Source of the DNA: JACVRW01 sp046735115
Lineage (GTDB): Bacteria > Actinomycetota > Thermoleophilia > Solirubrobacterales > Thermoleophilaceae
Direction of reading: 5' to 3'
Assembly: GCA_046735115.1 (NCBI GenBank)
Contig: JBKPSR010000148.1
Location: forward strand, 1-34,833
Length of the DNA: 34,833 nucleotides
A program made the position numbers and the translations under genes. Shown one piece after another: positions 23,131 to 31,078 of the stretch. How positions within the stretch are numbered: the stretch's first letter is position 1; the number at the start of each line of letters is the position of its first letter. The notes under the pieces are model-generated. The model was not told the DNA's origin. It saw only the letters and a list, made by a program, of their open reading frames with translations, and did not search any database.

Positions 23131-23185
23131 GCACCGGTTTCGACGGCTTTCTGAGGTGAGCGGCGGTTCCGCCTTGGCGCCCGTC

Positions 23186-23191
23186 TACGCT
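23186..23191 (+). promoter_or_regulatory. Candidate -10 element (TACGCT) of the WecA/TagO-type gene
   Basis: TACGCT, then 9 nt, then GTG 23201: the mirror image of the arrangement on the opposite strand of the same intergenic region, suggesting balanced divergent leaderless or short-leader transcripts. Confidence 0.4.
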
Positions 23192-23200
23192 ATGTAAGCC

Positions 23201-24409
23201 GTGTCTTTCGGGGATTCGATCCGCGGACTGCTCGACGACGGGATCCCGTGGGCGTTCCTGACGGCGGCCGTCGTCGTGCTGCTGCTGACCCCGCTGGTGG
23301 CAAGCATCGCCCCGCGGATCGGCGGGGTCGACTACGGCGGCGACCGTCCGCGGGTCCACACCAACCCGGTACCTCGGATCGGCGGTGTGGCGATCGTCAT
23401 CGCGATCTTCACCGCGGCGGCGCTGTGGGTCGACATCGGCGGTCCGTACACCGGCATGCTGATCGGCACCGCGCTGGTGGCGCTCGTCGGCCTGTACGAC
23501 GACATCCACGGCCTACGGCCGAGTACGAAGCTCCTGACGGTCACGCTCGTGGCGCTTATCCCCGTGCTCGGCTGGGATCTGCGGATCGAGCACGTCACGC
23601 TCCCCTTCGTCGGCGATCACGACATCGGCTGGGCCTCGGTTCCACTCACTCTCCTGTGGGTGGCGTTCCTGGCCAACCTCGTGAACCTGATCGACGGCAT
23701 GGACGCGCTGGCGGCGGGGATCGTCGCGATCGCCTCGGGCTCGTTCGCGCTGCTCGCCGTCTCGTTCGGGCGCGCGGACGCCGCCGTGCTCGCGGCGATC
23801 GTGTGCGGCGCGACCGTCGGGTTCCTGCGCCACAACTACCACCCGGCCAAGATCTTCATGGGCGACTCCGGGGCGCTCGCGCTCGGCTTCCTGCTCGCGC
23901 TGATCGCGGTGGAGGGAGTGCTGAAGACCGCCGCCACGATTGCCCTGGCCGGCCCGCTGCTCGTGATGGCGGTGCCGATTCTCGACACTTCGTTCGTGGT
24001 CCTCAAGCGCCTGAAGTACAAGCGCCCGCCCTGGTCACCCGACCACAACCACTTCTATCACCGCTTCATGCGCATCGGCTTCTCCCAGCGGCGCACCGCG
24101 GCCTACCTCCATCTGTGGGCCATCATGCTCTCGGCCTACGCGATCCTCGTGCGCTTCGTGCCGCCGCGGCCACAGGGCGAGTGGGACGGTGGGGCCGTGC
24201 TCCTCCTGTCTCTGCTGGGCATCGTCGTGCTCGGGGCTTCCGTCTGGATGGCCTACACGCTCGAGATCCTGAAGGCTCGTCATCTTGAGGCGCTCGGCCT
24301 CGGGCGGCTCGTTCGCGCCGAGGTCGGCGACCAATCCCTCGGACCTCCCGAGAGCGACGACGAGCGTCAGGACACCGTCGAGCGCACCGTGAGCGCCGGC
24401 TACCGATAG
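23201..24409 (+). CDS. Polyprenyl-phosphate sugar-1-phosphate transferase (WecA/TagO/MraY family)
   Basis: A 402-residue membrane protein with about ten or eleven hydrophobic helices. The family's catalytic markers are present: VHTNPVPRIGGVAI after helix 1, LYDDIHGL (the DD pair at residues 100-101), NLVNLIDGMDALAAG, NYHPAKIFMGDSGALALGF and the C-terminal DHNHFYHRF His motif, which is of the WecA type and not the MraY type. It attaches a HexNAc-1-phosphate from UDP-sugar to undecaprenyl phosphate, the first step of many surface glycans. GTG 23201 is the start. It is divergent from the nucleotide-sugar operon, whose product it may use or extend. Its last bases overlap the DUF354 gene by 10 bp tail to tail. 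Confidence 0.9.
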   Translation: MSFGDSIRGLLDDGIPWAFLTAAVVVLLLTPLVASIAPRIGGVDYGGDRPRVHTNPVPRIGGVAIVIAIFTAAALWVDIGGPYTGMLIGTALVALVGLYDDIHGLRPSTKLLTVTLVALIPVLGWDLRIEHVTLPFVGDHDIGWASVPLTLLWVAFLANLVNLIDGMDALAAGIVAIASGSFALLAVSFGRADAAVLAAIVCGATVGFLRHNYHPAKIFMGDSGALALGFLLALIAVEGVLKTAATIALAGPLLVMAVPILDTSFVVLKRLKYKRPPWSPDHNHFYHRFMRIGFSQRRTAAYLHLWAIMLSAYAILVRFVPPRPQGEWDGGAVLLLSLLGIVVLGASVWMAYTLEILKARHLEALGLGRLVRAEVGDQSLGPPESDDERQDTVERTVSAGYR

Positions 24410-24413
24410 CCGG
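24396..24413. repeat. Hairpin shared by two overlapping convergent genes
   Basis: CCGGCTA (24396-24402) and TAGCCGG (24407-24413) flank CCGA. Each strand uses it to encode Gly-Tyr-Arg-stop, the end of the transferase on plus and of the DUF354 protein on minus. It could act as a bidirectional terminator, although no T-run follows. Confidence 0.6.
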
Positions 24414-25413
24414 GGACGGCGAGCGCCAGGAGGTCCGCGGGGTCGCGCCGGACGCGGCGCTCGAACGAGTTGTCCGACCTGCGCTCGATGCTCAGCTCCT
24501 CCGGATCGCGCAAGATCCTCATCCGGCCCTCCCGGACCAGCAGCTCGTCCACACCGCCCAGAGGGCCCTCGAAGATCGACCAGACCGGGGTTCCGAGGAC
24601 GGCCGCCTCGCGGTTCATGGTGCCGCCGGCGGAGACCAGCGCGTCCGCCAGCGCTACCAGGCTGCGCCCGTCCTGGGCGTGCTCCGGGGCGATCGCGCGC
24701 TCCAACTCGAGCGCGTTCACCGCGGCGCGTTGCTCGGCGGTTCGCGTGAGGACCACGCTCCAGCATCCCTGGCGATCGAGGCGCCGCAGCAGCGGCGGCA
24801 GAAGCGCGTTCTCGGAGCCGCCCAGGTAGAGCGCGTAGGAGGGAGGCGTGCGCACGACACACACCGGTTCGCCGTCGGGCACGCCCAGCTTCTCGAGCGT
24901 CGTCAGATCGGGCTCGAAGCTCGCCAGGTAGTACTCCTCCTTCAGACCGGGGAAGCGGACCAGCTTCGGCGGCTTCGCCCCGTATCGCCTGAGCCGCTCG
25001 GGAGGGATGGCCTCGGGAACGAGGACGCGCGTGGCAAGCCGGCAGACCACGTGGTGCTGCAGCGTCGCCCACTCGTAGTCGAACATCGTCGTGTTCGGAA
25101 TCCGCAGCGCGCGGCAAACGGGCGGCAGATCCGCCGATGCGTGCGCGAGGGCGTAGTCGAAGCGCCGGCCGCGCGCAAAGCGCAGGAGTCGGCCGATCCG
25201 GTCGGCCGCCGCGCGCGCCTTGCCGGCCCTCGACGCGCCGCCGTATCGACCGATCGCAGTGTACGGATGCCCCCAGGCATCGAGCAGGTCGAGCGTGTGG
25301 GACAGCGGGCGGGCGGTGATCTGTACCTCGTGGCCGTCCTCCTCCAGCAGCTCGACCAGCGGCCGGAGCACGATCGGGTGCGCTACGTTCGTCATGTCGA
25401 CCCAGGCGCGCAT
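24400..25413 (-). CDS. DUF354 family, glycosyltransferase-like protein
   Basis: A 337-residue protein starting MRAWVDMTNVAHPIVLRPLV, the hallmark opening of DUF354. It continues with GHEVQITARPLSHTLDLL, HASADLPPVCRALRIP, FDYEWATLQHH and, in the C-terminal half, VVRTPPSYALYL and LADALVSAGGTMNREAAVLGTP, the last resembling the donor-binding region of GT-B glycosyltransferases. The family has no established activity; a role in surface-glycan assembly fits the neighbouring WecA/TagO-type gene. The start is ATG 25413, 8 nt after a TAGACT box. It converges on the transferase gene. Confidence 0.8.
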   Translation of the reverse strand: MRAWVDMTNVAHPIVLRPLVELLEEDGHEVQITARPLSHTLDLLDAWGHPYTAIGRYGGASRAGKARAAADRIGRLLRFARGRRFDYALAHASADLPPVCRALRIPNTTMFDYEWATLQHHVVCRLATRVLVPEAIPPERLRRYGAKPPKLVRFPGLKEEYYLASFEPDLTTLEKLGVPDGEPVCVVRTPPSYALYLGGSENALLPPLLRRLDRQGCWSVVLTRTAEQRAAVNALELERAIAPEHAQDGRSLVALADALVSAGGTMNREAAVLGTPVWSIFEGPLGGVDELLVREGRMRILRDPEELSIERRSDNSFERRVRRDPADLLALAVPGYR

Positions 25414-25421
25414 GGCGGCGC

Positions 25422-25427
25422 AGTCTA
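25422..25427 (-). promoter_or_regulatory. Candidate -10 element (TAGACT) of the DUF354 gene
   Basis: On the minus strand TAGACT, then 8 nt, then ATG 25413. The same hexamer precedes rpmE. Confidence 0.4.
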
Positions 25428-25463
25428 CGAGCGGCCGCGGCGAGGCGGAAACCGTCCGCAGCT

Positions 25464-26510
25464 CTAGAAGAGCTTGCCCTGCGCGGGCTCGCGGGGCCGG
25501 GCCGCCGGCACCGTCACCGGGTCCTCGTCGGGGCCGGTCCTCCTCGTCGCGCGTGTCCCGCCGCCCGTCCGGCCTCGGCGCATGAGGGCCTGGATCCGCT
25601 CTCGCTCCTCCTTGCCCACATAGGCGCCGCGCGCGTACAGCCGCTCGTAACGCGGGACGAGGTCGGGCCGGTAGGAGCGAAGCCAATCGAAGAAGATGTC
25701 GCGGACCTCGCCGCGAAGGTGAAGCGGAATGCCGCCGATGTTCACCGCGCCGGCCTCGCCGCACAGCTCGAGGATCTCCTCGACCTGCTTCGGCGAGTCG
25801 TTGATGCCCGGCATGAGCGGAGCGATCAGCACGCCGGTCGGAATCCCCGCCCGGTTGAGCTCCGCCACCGCCTCGATCCGCTTGCGCGGATGCGGCGTAT
25901 GTGGCTCACTCGCCCGCCACGCCTTCTCCTCGAGCGTCGGGATCGAGAGATTCGCGGCGAAACCAGCCGCCTCGTGGACCTGCTCCATCAGCTCGATGTC
26001 CCGGAGCAGCAACGGCGACTTCGTGAGCACCGACGACGGCGTCCCCGAATCCCGCATGGCCTCCCAGATGCCCGGCATGAGCCGATAGCGCCCCTCGACC
26101 CACTGATACGGATCCGTATTGGTCCCGAGCGCGACGTGCTCCCGCGTCCACGACGGCCGCATCAACTCCGCGCGGGCAACCTCCGGCACGTTGACCTTGA
26201 CGACGATCTCCTTCTCGAAGTCACGGCCGGCATTGAAGTCGAGATAGGTGTGCGTGGGCCGGGCGAAGCAGTAGGAGCACCCGTGGGAGCATCCTCTGTA
26301 GGGGTTGATCGTCCAGCGGAACGGCATCCGCGATGAGTTGGGCACCTTGTTCAGCGCCGACTTCGCCCTGACCTCATAGAAGCGGGTGTCTAGCGCCTCG
26401 GGTGCGTCGAAGGTGCGCACCGTTGCCGGCTCGCGGTAGCCGGGGAGGGTGCGGCCCTCCTCGGCGTCGACCTTCAGGTTGTCCCAGCGCACGAACACAT
26501 GTTCGCACAT
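25464..26510 (-). CDS. Radical SAM protein of the SPL-like (Rv2578c) family
   Basis: A protein of 348 residues (342 if it begins at GTG 26492). The 4Fe-4S site is CSHGCSYCFARPTH, Cys74, Cys78 and Cys81 (CxxxCxxC) for SAM binding. WTINPYRGC before it, TNTDPYQWVEGRYRLM, VLTKSPLLLRDIELM and IAPLMPGINDSPKQV are typical of the group annotated as Rv2578c-family, a relative of spore photoproduct lyase. The reaction is unknown; repair of modified DNA has been suggested for SPL relatives. A LexA-type SOS box (26492-26505) lies on the start: inside codons 2-7 if ATG 26510 is used, or directly upstream if GTG 26492 is used. This supports a DNA-damage role. The C-terminal tail (from about residue 315) is low-complexity, rich in Arg, Gly and Pro. 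Confidence 0.85.
   Translation of the reverse strand: MCEHVFVRWDNLKVDAEEGRTLPGYREPATVRTFDAPEALDTRFYEVRAKSALNKVPNSSRMPFRWTINPYRGCSHGCSYCFARPTHTYLDFNAGRDFEKEIVVKVNVPEVARAELMRPSWTREHVALGTNTDPYQWVEGRYRLMPGIWEAMRDSGTPSSVLTKSPLLLRDIELMEQVHEAAGFAANLSIPTLEEKAWRASEPHTPHPRKRIEAVAELNRAGIPTGVLIAPLMPGINDSPKQVEEILELCGEAGAVNIGGIPLHLRGEVRDIFFDWLRSYRPDLVPRYERLYARGAYVGKEERERIQALMRRGRTGGGTRATRRTGPDEDPVTVPAARPREPAQGKLF
26492..26505. promoter_or_regulatory. LexA-type SOS box
   Basis: CGAACACATGTTCG matches the Gram-positive/actinobacterial LexA consensus CGAAC-N4-GTTCG at every specified base. It is placed at the start of the radical SAM gene, so LexA bound here would block its transcription. Confidence 0.65.
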
Positions 26511-26543
26511 CCGTATGACGGACGGCCTGTCGGCGCGGAGGCG

Positions 26544-26978
26544 CTAGCGCTCCTCGCCGACTGCGGTGAAGACCACGCGGCGCGGGCCGCCGTGGTCTCT
26601 GTGCTCGCACAGGTAAATGCCTTGCCAGGTGCCCAAGGCGAGCGACCCGCGGGCTACCGGGATCGTCAGCGACGAGCCGGTCAGCGAGGTCTTGATGTGG
26701 GCCGGCATGTCGTCGGGCCCTTCGAGACTGTGGGCGAAGTAGTCGGCGCCGTCGGGGACGGCCCGGTCGAACCAGGCGGAGAAGTCGCGCCGCACGTCGG
26801 CTGAGGCGTTCTCGTTCAGGGTCAGCGACGCCGACGTGTGCTGCATGAACAGCATCGCGATGCCCACCTCGAATCGGTCCAGATCGGGGACCGCGTCAAG
26901 GATTTCGGAGGTTACGAGGTGGAACCCGCGCGGACGTTCGCGCAATTCGATCAGCTCTTGGATCCACACCCCGCGCAT
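26544..26978 (-). CDS. yjbQ: YjbQ / UPF0047 family protein (secondary thiamine-phosphate synthase)
   Basis: A 144-residue protein, the usual family length. It has GFHLVTSEI, MLFMQHTSASLTLNENAS, DMPAHIKTSLTGSSLTIPV and GTWQGIYLCEHRD, which hold the conserved His and Glu of the presumed active site. E. coli YjbQ has weak thiamine-phosphate synthase activity in vitro; its true role remains unclear. The start is ATG 26978, where the family N-terminus WIQELIELRERPRG begins. It is on the same strand as the radical SAM gene with a 33-bp gap, and divergent from a GGDEF/HD-GYP gene across 74 bp. Confidence 0.88.
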   Translation of the reverse strand: MRGVWIQELIELRERPRGFHLVTSEILDAVPDLDRFEVGIAMLFMQHTSASLTLNENASADVRRDFSAWFDRAVPDGADYFAHSLEGPDDMPAHIKTSLTGSSLTIPVARGSLALGTWQGIYLCEHRDHGGPRRVVFTAVGEER

Positions 26979-27052
26979 TCTGGCGGTAAGGCGCAACCGG
27001 ACATATTGTGGCCGCAGGTCTGAAGGACTGGCGACAAGGCCATAGGAGGAGC

Positions 27053-28708
27053 ATGGACCCGCCCCTCCGCGAGCGGTTGAGCTGGCGGAATGCGATTGTG
27101 AACGGAATTGACGCGCCCGCCAGGCGGGCGCCACTCGCTCCAACAGCTGCCCTCCTCTTCGGGGCCGCTGCCGCGATCTGCATCGTAGGCGTCCTCGTTC
27201 CGGGCGGCGCGCAGCGCGACGATGGCGTTCTCATAGCCACGGCTGCCGCGGCCGCGCTCGTCGCGGCCTTCCTGCTTCTCGGGAACGAGCGGGTCCCTCC
27301 CTGGACGTACCACCCGATCGGCGTGATCGGCACCGGTGTGTCGTCGGCCGCGGCCTACGGGTGGGGTTCCGGAACCGCCTACGGGCCGCTCCTCTATGTG
27401 TGGGTGACGATGTTCGCCTTCTACGTCTTCAACCGCGGCACGGCCCTCCTCCACCTCGCGCTCATGGCCGCCGCTTACGCGCTGGTGCTGGTGCTCGAGG
27501 ACCCCGCCGACAACCCGCTCGACGGCTGGATCGCCACGGTCGGAACGCTGCTCGGCACCGGGCTCTTCGTCGCGTTCGTCCGCGACCGCCTCAGCAACAT
27601 GTTCCACCGCCTGCGCGACGCCGCCCACCACGACGCGCTCACCGACCTGCTGAACCGGCGCGGCTTCCAGGGCGTGTTCGACACCGAGCTCGAGCGTGCG
27701 CGGCGCGCGGACCAGCCGCTCAGCCTGATCGTCGGCGACGTCGACCGCTTCAAGCGCGTGAACGACGCGCACGGCCACGCCGCCGGCGACGAGGTGCTCA
27801 GCCGCGTGGCCGACGCCATCCGCGGCGCCAAGCGCGGCTTCGACAGCGCGGCGCGCGTGGGCGGGGAGGAGTTCGCCGTGCTCGCGCCGGACTGCGACGC
27901 GCACGGGGCGTACGTGCTTGCGGAGCGCATCCGAGCCGCCGTGCACGAGTCACTCTCCGGCGACATCAAGGGAGGCCCGCTCACGATCAGCTTCGGGATC
28001 TCGACCTTCCCCCTCCACGGGCAGTCGGCCGACGGCCTGCTGAGCACCGCGGACCAGGCGCTCTACGCGGCCAAGCGCCTCGGCCGCAATCGCTCCGTGA
28101 TCTCGAGCGCCGAGGTGCCCGGCATCCTCGCGCGCGCCTCGCGCTCGCGCGACGGCGATGCCCACGTCGAGCTCGCCGCGCTCCTGAACCTCGCCGAGGC
28201 GCTCGACGTGCGCGACGCGGGCAGCGCGTCGCACTGCCATCGCGTGGGCCGCTTCGCCGAGCTCACCGCGCGCGAGCTCGGCCTGCCGCCCGAAGTCGTC
28301 GAGCGCGTTCGGCTCGCGGGTATCCTGCACGACGTCGGGCGCGTCGCGCTCCCGGACCACCTGCGCGACAAGCAGGGTCCGCTGACCGACGATGAATGGG
28401 CGTGGGTGCGTTCACACCCCGCGGTCGGGGCCCGGATGATCGAGACGACGGACTACGAGGACATCCAGTCATGGATCCTGTTCCACCACGAGCGCCCAGA
28501 CGGCCGCGGCTACCCCGAGGGACGCAGCGCGCAGGACGTCCCGCTCGAGTCGGCGATCATCGCGGTGGCCGACGCCTACGAGGCGATGACGAGCGAGCGC
28601 CCCTACCGCCACGCGCTCGCCGCGGATGCCGCGGCCGACGAGCTGCGCCGCGAGGCCGGCCGGCAATTCCGCTCGGACGTTGTCGAGGCGCTCCTCAGGG
28701 GCGTCTGA
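27053..28708 (+). CDS. Membrane GGDEF + HD-GYP protein (c-di-GMP synthesis and hydrolysis)
   Basis: A 551-residue protein. Residues 30-180 hold about five or six membrane helices with no recognisable sensor fold. The GGDEF domain (about 190-360) has GGEEF at 270-274, preceded at the right distance by the inhibitory-site RxxD (RGFD), and the metal-binding VGDVDRFKRVND. The HD-GYP domain (about 375-550) has HD at 426-427, HHERPDGRGYP at 478-488 and AVADAYEAMTSERPYR. All motifs needed to make and to degrade cyclic di-GMP are intact. AGGAGGA (27044-27050) sits just before ATG 27053 and fixes the start. A paralogue with the same C-terminal architecture follows 53 bp downstream. Confidence 0.9.
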   Translation: MDPPLRERLSWRNAIVNGIDAPARRAPLAPTAALLFGAAAAICIVGVLVPGGAQRDDGVLIATAAAAALVAAFLLLGNERVPPWTYHPIGVIGTGVSSAAAYGWGSGTAYGPLLYVWVTMFAFYVFNRGTALLHLALMAAAYALVLVLEDPADNPLDGWIATVGTLLGTGLFVAFVRDRLSNMFHRLRDAAHHDALTDLLNRRGFQGVFDTELERARRADQPLSLIVGDVDRFKRVNDAHGHAAGDEVLSRVADAIRGAKRGFDSAARVGGEEFAVLAPDCDAHGAYVLAERIRAAVHESLSGDIKGGPLTISFGISTFPLHGQSADGLLSTADQALYAAKRLGRNRSVISSAEVPGILARASRSRDGDAHVELAALLNLAEALDVRDAGSASHCHRVGRFAELTARELGLPPEVVERVRLAGILHDVGRVALPDHLRDKQGPLTDDEWAWVRSHPAVGARMIETTDYEDIQSWILFHHERPDGRGYPEGRSAQDVPLESAIIAVADAYEAMTSERPYRHALAADAAADELRREAGRQFRSDVVEALLRGV

Positions 28709-28761
28709 GCTCGGGGTAGCCCCTTTAAGGGACAGGGACTTCGCGTCGATAAGAAACGGGG

Positions 28762-29991
28762 ATGGAGCCGGCAGCCACCCTCGCTCCGCTTCTGCCGTCC
28801 GCCTGCGCCCTCGCGCTGGCGTGCTTTGCGCTGCACCAGCGCAGGCGCATCACCGACCTGCGCGCCCGCATCGCCGACGCGAGCCGCACCGACCCGCTGA
28901 CCGGGCTCTTCAATCGACGCGCCTTCGAGGAGCTGCTCGAGCTGGAGCTCGAGCGCGCCGCGCGCGCCGACACCCCGATGTCGGTGATCGTCGGCGACAT
29001 CGACGGCTTCCGCACCGTGAACGAGCTGCACGGCCACGCGGCCGGCGACACGGCGCTCCAGGCCGTGGCACAGAACGCGCTCAAGTGGAAGCGGCGCATC
29101 GACCTCGCGGCCAGGATCGGCGGCGAGGAGTTCGCCCTCCTCCTGCCCGGGACGGACGAGCGCGGCGCGTTCATCGTCGCCGAGCGGCTCCGCCGCGCTA
29201 CCCACCGCAGCTTCGTCGACGACGCAGTCGGCGTGACGTTCAGCTTCGGGATCGCGACGGCGCCCGCTCACGCCACCGACGGCGTCGCCCTCCTGCGGGC
29301 TGCCGACAGCGCGACCGCCGCCGCGAAGAGCCTCGGCGGCGATCGCACGGTCATCTACAGCGACGAGGTCGCGCGCATGCTCACCGAACTGAGCGTGCAG
29401 GCGAGCGGCGAGCTGCAGCTGGCGACGGTGATCGCCCTCGCCGAGGCGCTCGACATCCGCGACACCGGCACCGGGCAGCACTCGCACACGGTCGGCCGCT
29501 ACGCCGAGCTGATGGCGCGTGCCCTCGGGCTCGGCGAGGAGCGGGTCGAGCGGGTACGGCTCGCCGGTGTGCTCCACGACATCGGGAAGATCGGCATCTC
29601 CGACCGCGTGCTCTCGAAGACCGGGCCCCTGGACCCTGAGGAGTGGCAGGAGATGCACACGCATCCCGAGATCGGCGCCAGGCTCCTCTCGCGCCAGGAG
29701 TTCGACGACCTGCGCGCCTGGATCCTGGCTCACCACGAGCGCCCCGACGGGCTCGGCTATCCGCGCGGGCTGAAGGGCGACGAGATCCCGCTCGAGGCGC
29801 GCATCCTCGCGGTCGCGGACGCCTACGAAGCGATGACCGCGGACCGCGTCTACCGGCCCGCCCTGGGCGAGGAGGCGGCGCGAGCCGAGCTCGAGGCCGG
29901 GGCAGGCACGCAGTTCGACGCACGCGTGGTCGAGGCGCTGCTGCGCTCGCTGGACGCAGTCGGCGCAGGCACCCTGCGCCGCGTGGCATAG
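28762..29991 (+). CDS. GGDEF + HD-GYP protein with a single N-terminal helix
   Basis: A 409-residue paralogue of the preceding protein. A single hydrophobic segment (about residues 5-24) may anchor it to the membrane, followed by a short coiled linker. GGDEF: GGEEF at 120-124 with an RxxD (RRID) inhibitory site and VGDIDGFRTVNE. HD-GYP: HD at 272-273, HHERPDGLGYP at 324-334 and AVADAYEAMTADRVYR. Both catalytic domains look active. It starts at ATG 28762 and lies 53 bp after its paralogue on the same strand; probably one operon. The two differ mainly in the N-terminus: a multi-helix sensor versus a simple anchor. A secreted glycosidase converges from the other side. Confidence 0.9.
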   Translation: MEPAATLAPLLPSACALALACFALHQRRRITDLRARIADASRTDPLTGLFNRRAFEELLELELERAARADTPMSVIVGDIDGFRTVNELHGHAAGDTALQAVAQNALKWKRRIDLAARIGGEEFALLLPGTDERGAFIVAERLRRATHRSFVDDAVGVTFSFGIATAPAHATDGVALLRAADSATAAAKSLGGDRTVIYSDEVARMLTELSVQASGELQLATVIALAEALDIRDTGTGQHSHTVGRYAELMARALGLGEERVERVRLAGVLHDIGKIGISDRVLSKTGPLDPEEWQEMHTHPEIGARLLSRQEFDDLRAWILAHHERPDGLGYPRGLKGDEIPLEARILAVADAYEAMTADRVYRPALGEEAARAELEAGAGTQFDARVVEALLRSLDAVGAGTLRRVA

Positions 29992-30007
29992 GGGCTCACG
30001 CCGCCAG

Positions 30008-31015
30008 CTACGGCCGCACGCCGGTCAGCCGCCGCCACCGCGTGGCGCGCCGCAGCACCGCTCGGCTGCCCGGATGCGCCGACAGCCTGAACTCCGGCTT
30101 CAGCAGCGCGGACTGGTAGTAGACGGCCATCCGCACTCGCGGGTGCGTCCTCACGAAGCCGAAGAACTGGCGCACGAAGGCCGGATCGTCGCGTCCCCAG
30201 ACGCCCCACTCCGCGAACGCGAACGGCTTCGAGCGCCACAGCGGATAGCTGTAGAAGCTCTGCACCGCGCTTGTCGCCTTGAACGGCGAGTACCAGGTCG
30301 TGCCGACCCAGTCGACGTACTGCGCGCCCGGCCAGAAGTGGCGCGGATGGTTCTTCGAGATCTCCGGGTTCCCGAACGTGAGCGGCACCCACATGAGTGC
30401 GACGTGCGGGCGCGCCAGCTCCGCGGCGTCCGTGCGGACCGGCGGCATGCGCAGGCCTCGCAGCTTCGCGTCGATCGCGGCCACCTCGCCGCCGCGCATG
30501 ATCAGCGCTACCCGCCGCCACGCGCTCTTCAGCTGCGCGACGCTGTACGCCGGCCCGCGCGAGCGCCCCAAGAGGTCGTATGGCGCATACGAGTTGTTGC
30601 CGTTGTTCATCTCGGAGAGCGGCCGCAGGAAGGTCACCTGGCCGTGCTCGGCAAGCAGCGCGTTCAGTCCGACGAGGAAGGCGTCCCCCTTGCCCTGGGC
30701 GAGGTCGCGCGGCGTAAGCCCGGTGTCCTCGGGCGCGACCGAGAGCATCGCCGCGCTGCCCTGAGCGCGCGCGTCCGCGAGCCGGTACGACAGCCAGTGG
30801 AAGCTCGACTCGCTCGCCCGCCACGAGATGAAGTAGTTGAAGACGGCCGGGTGCTTCCCCGACTGCGCCGCGAAGTCGCGGATGTGCGCCTGGCTGTAGC
30901 CGCCTTGGCCGCCCCAGTAGACCTTGCCGGCCGGCGGCACGAAGCTCCCGGCGTCCGCCGTGGCGGGCGCGCCGAGCAGCGTCAGCGCGATTGCGAGGGA
31001 GGCGACACGGCGCAC
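30008..31015 (-). CDS. Secreted GH26-like glycoside hydrolase
   Basis: A 335-residue protein with a signal peptide (MRR, then VASLAIALTLLGAPATADA, likely cleaved at ADA-GS). The clan GH-A pattern is visible: the acid/base Glu135 in FLRPLSEMNNGN and the nucleophile Glu269 in FAFAEWGVWG, as in beta-mannanases of family 26. ALMWVPLTFGNPEI and YVDWVGTTWYSPF correspond to other conserved strands. It would act outside the cell on a beta-linked polysaccharide; the substrate is not evident. Start GTG 31015 is preceded by AGAGG. Being next to two cyclic di-GMP genes, it may trim an exopolysaccharide, but that is inference. Confidence 0.8.
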   Translation of the reverse strand: MRRVASLAIALTLLGAPATADAGSFVPPAGKVYWGGQGGYSQAHIRDFAAQSGKHPAVFNYFISWRASESSFHWLSYRLADARAQGSAAMLSVAPEDTGLTPRDLAQGKGDAFLVGLNALLAEHGQVTFLRPLSEMNNGNNSYAPYDLLGRSRGPAYSVAQLKSAWRRVALIMRGGEVAAIDAKLRGLRMPPVRTDAAELARPHVALMWVPLTFGNPEISKNHPRHFWPGAQYVDWVGTTWYSPFKATSAVQSFYSYPLWRSKPFAFAEWGVWGRDDPAFVRQFFGFVRTHPRVRMAVYYQSALLKPEFRLSAHPGSRAVLRRATRWRRLTGVRP

Positions 31016-31078
31016 CCTCTGTTTCTCGGCAGATCCCAGCGAACGTCAAAATCCAGCCGCCGGAGGCGGACCTTTGAC

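Noticed and set aside
28713..28731. GGGGTAGCCCC and CCCTTTAAGGG short palindromes between the two GGDEF/HD-GYP genes
   Set aside because: Stems of 4-5 bp without a T-run are not convincing as terminator or operator.
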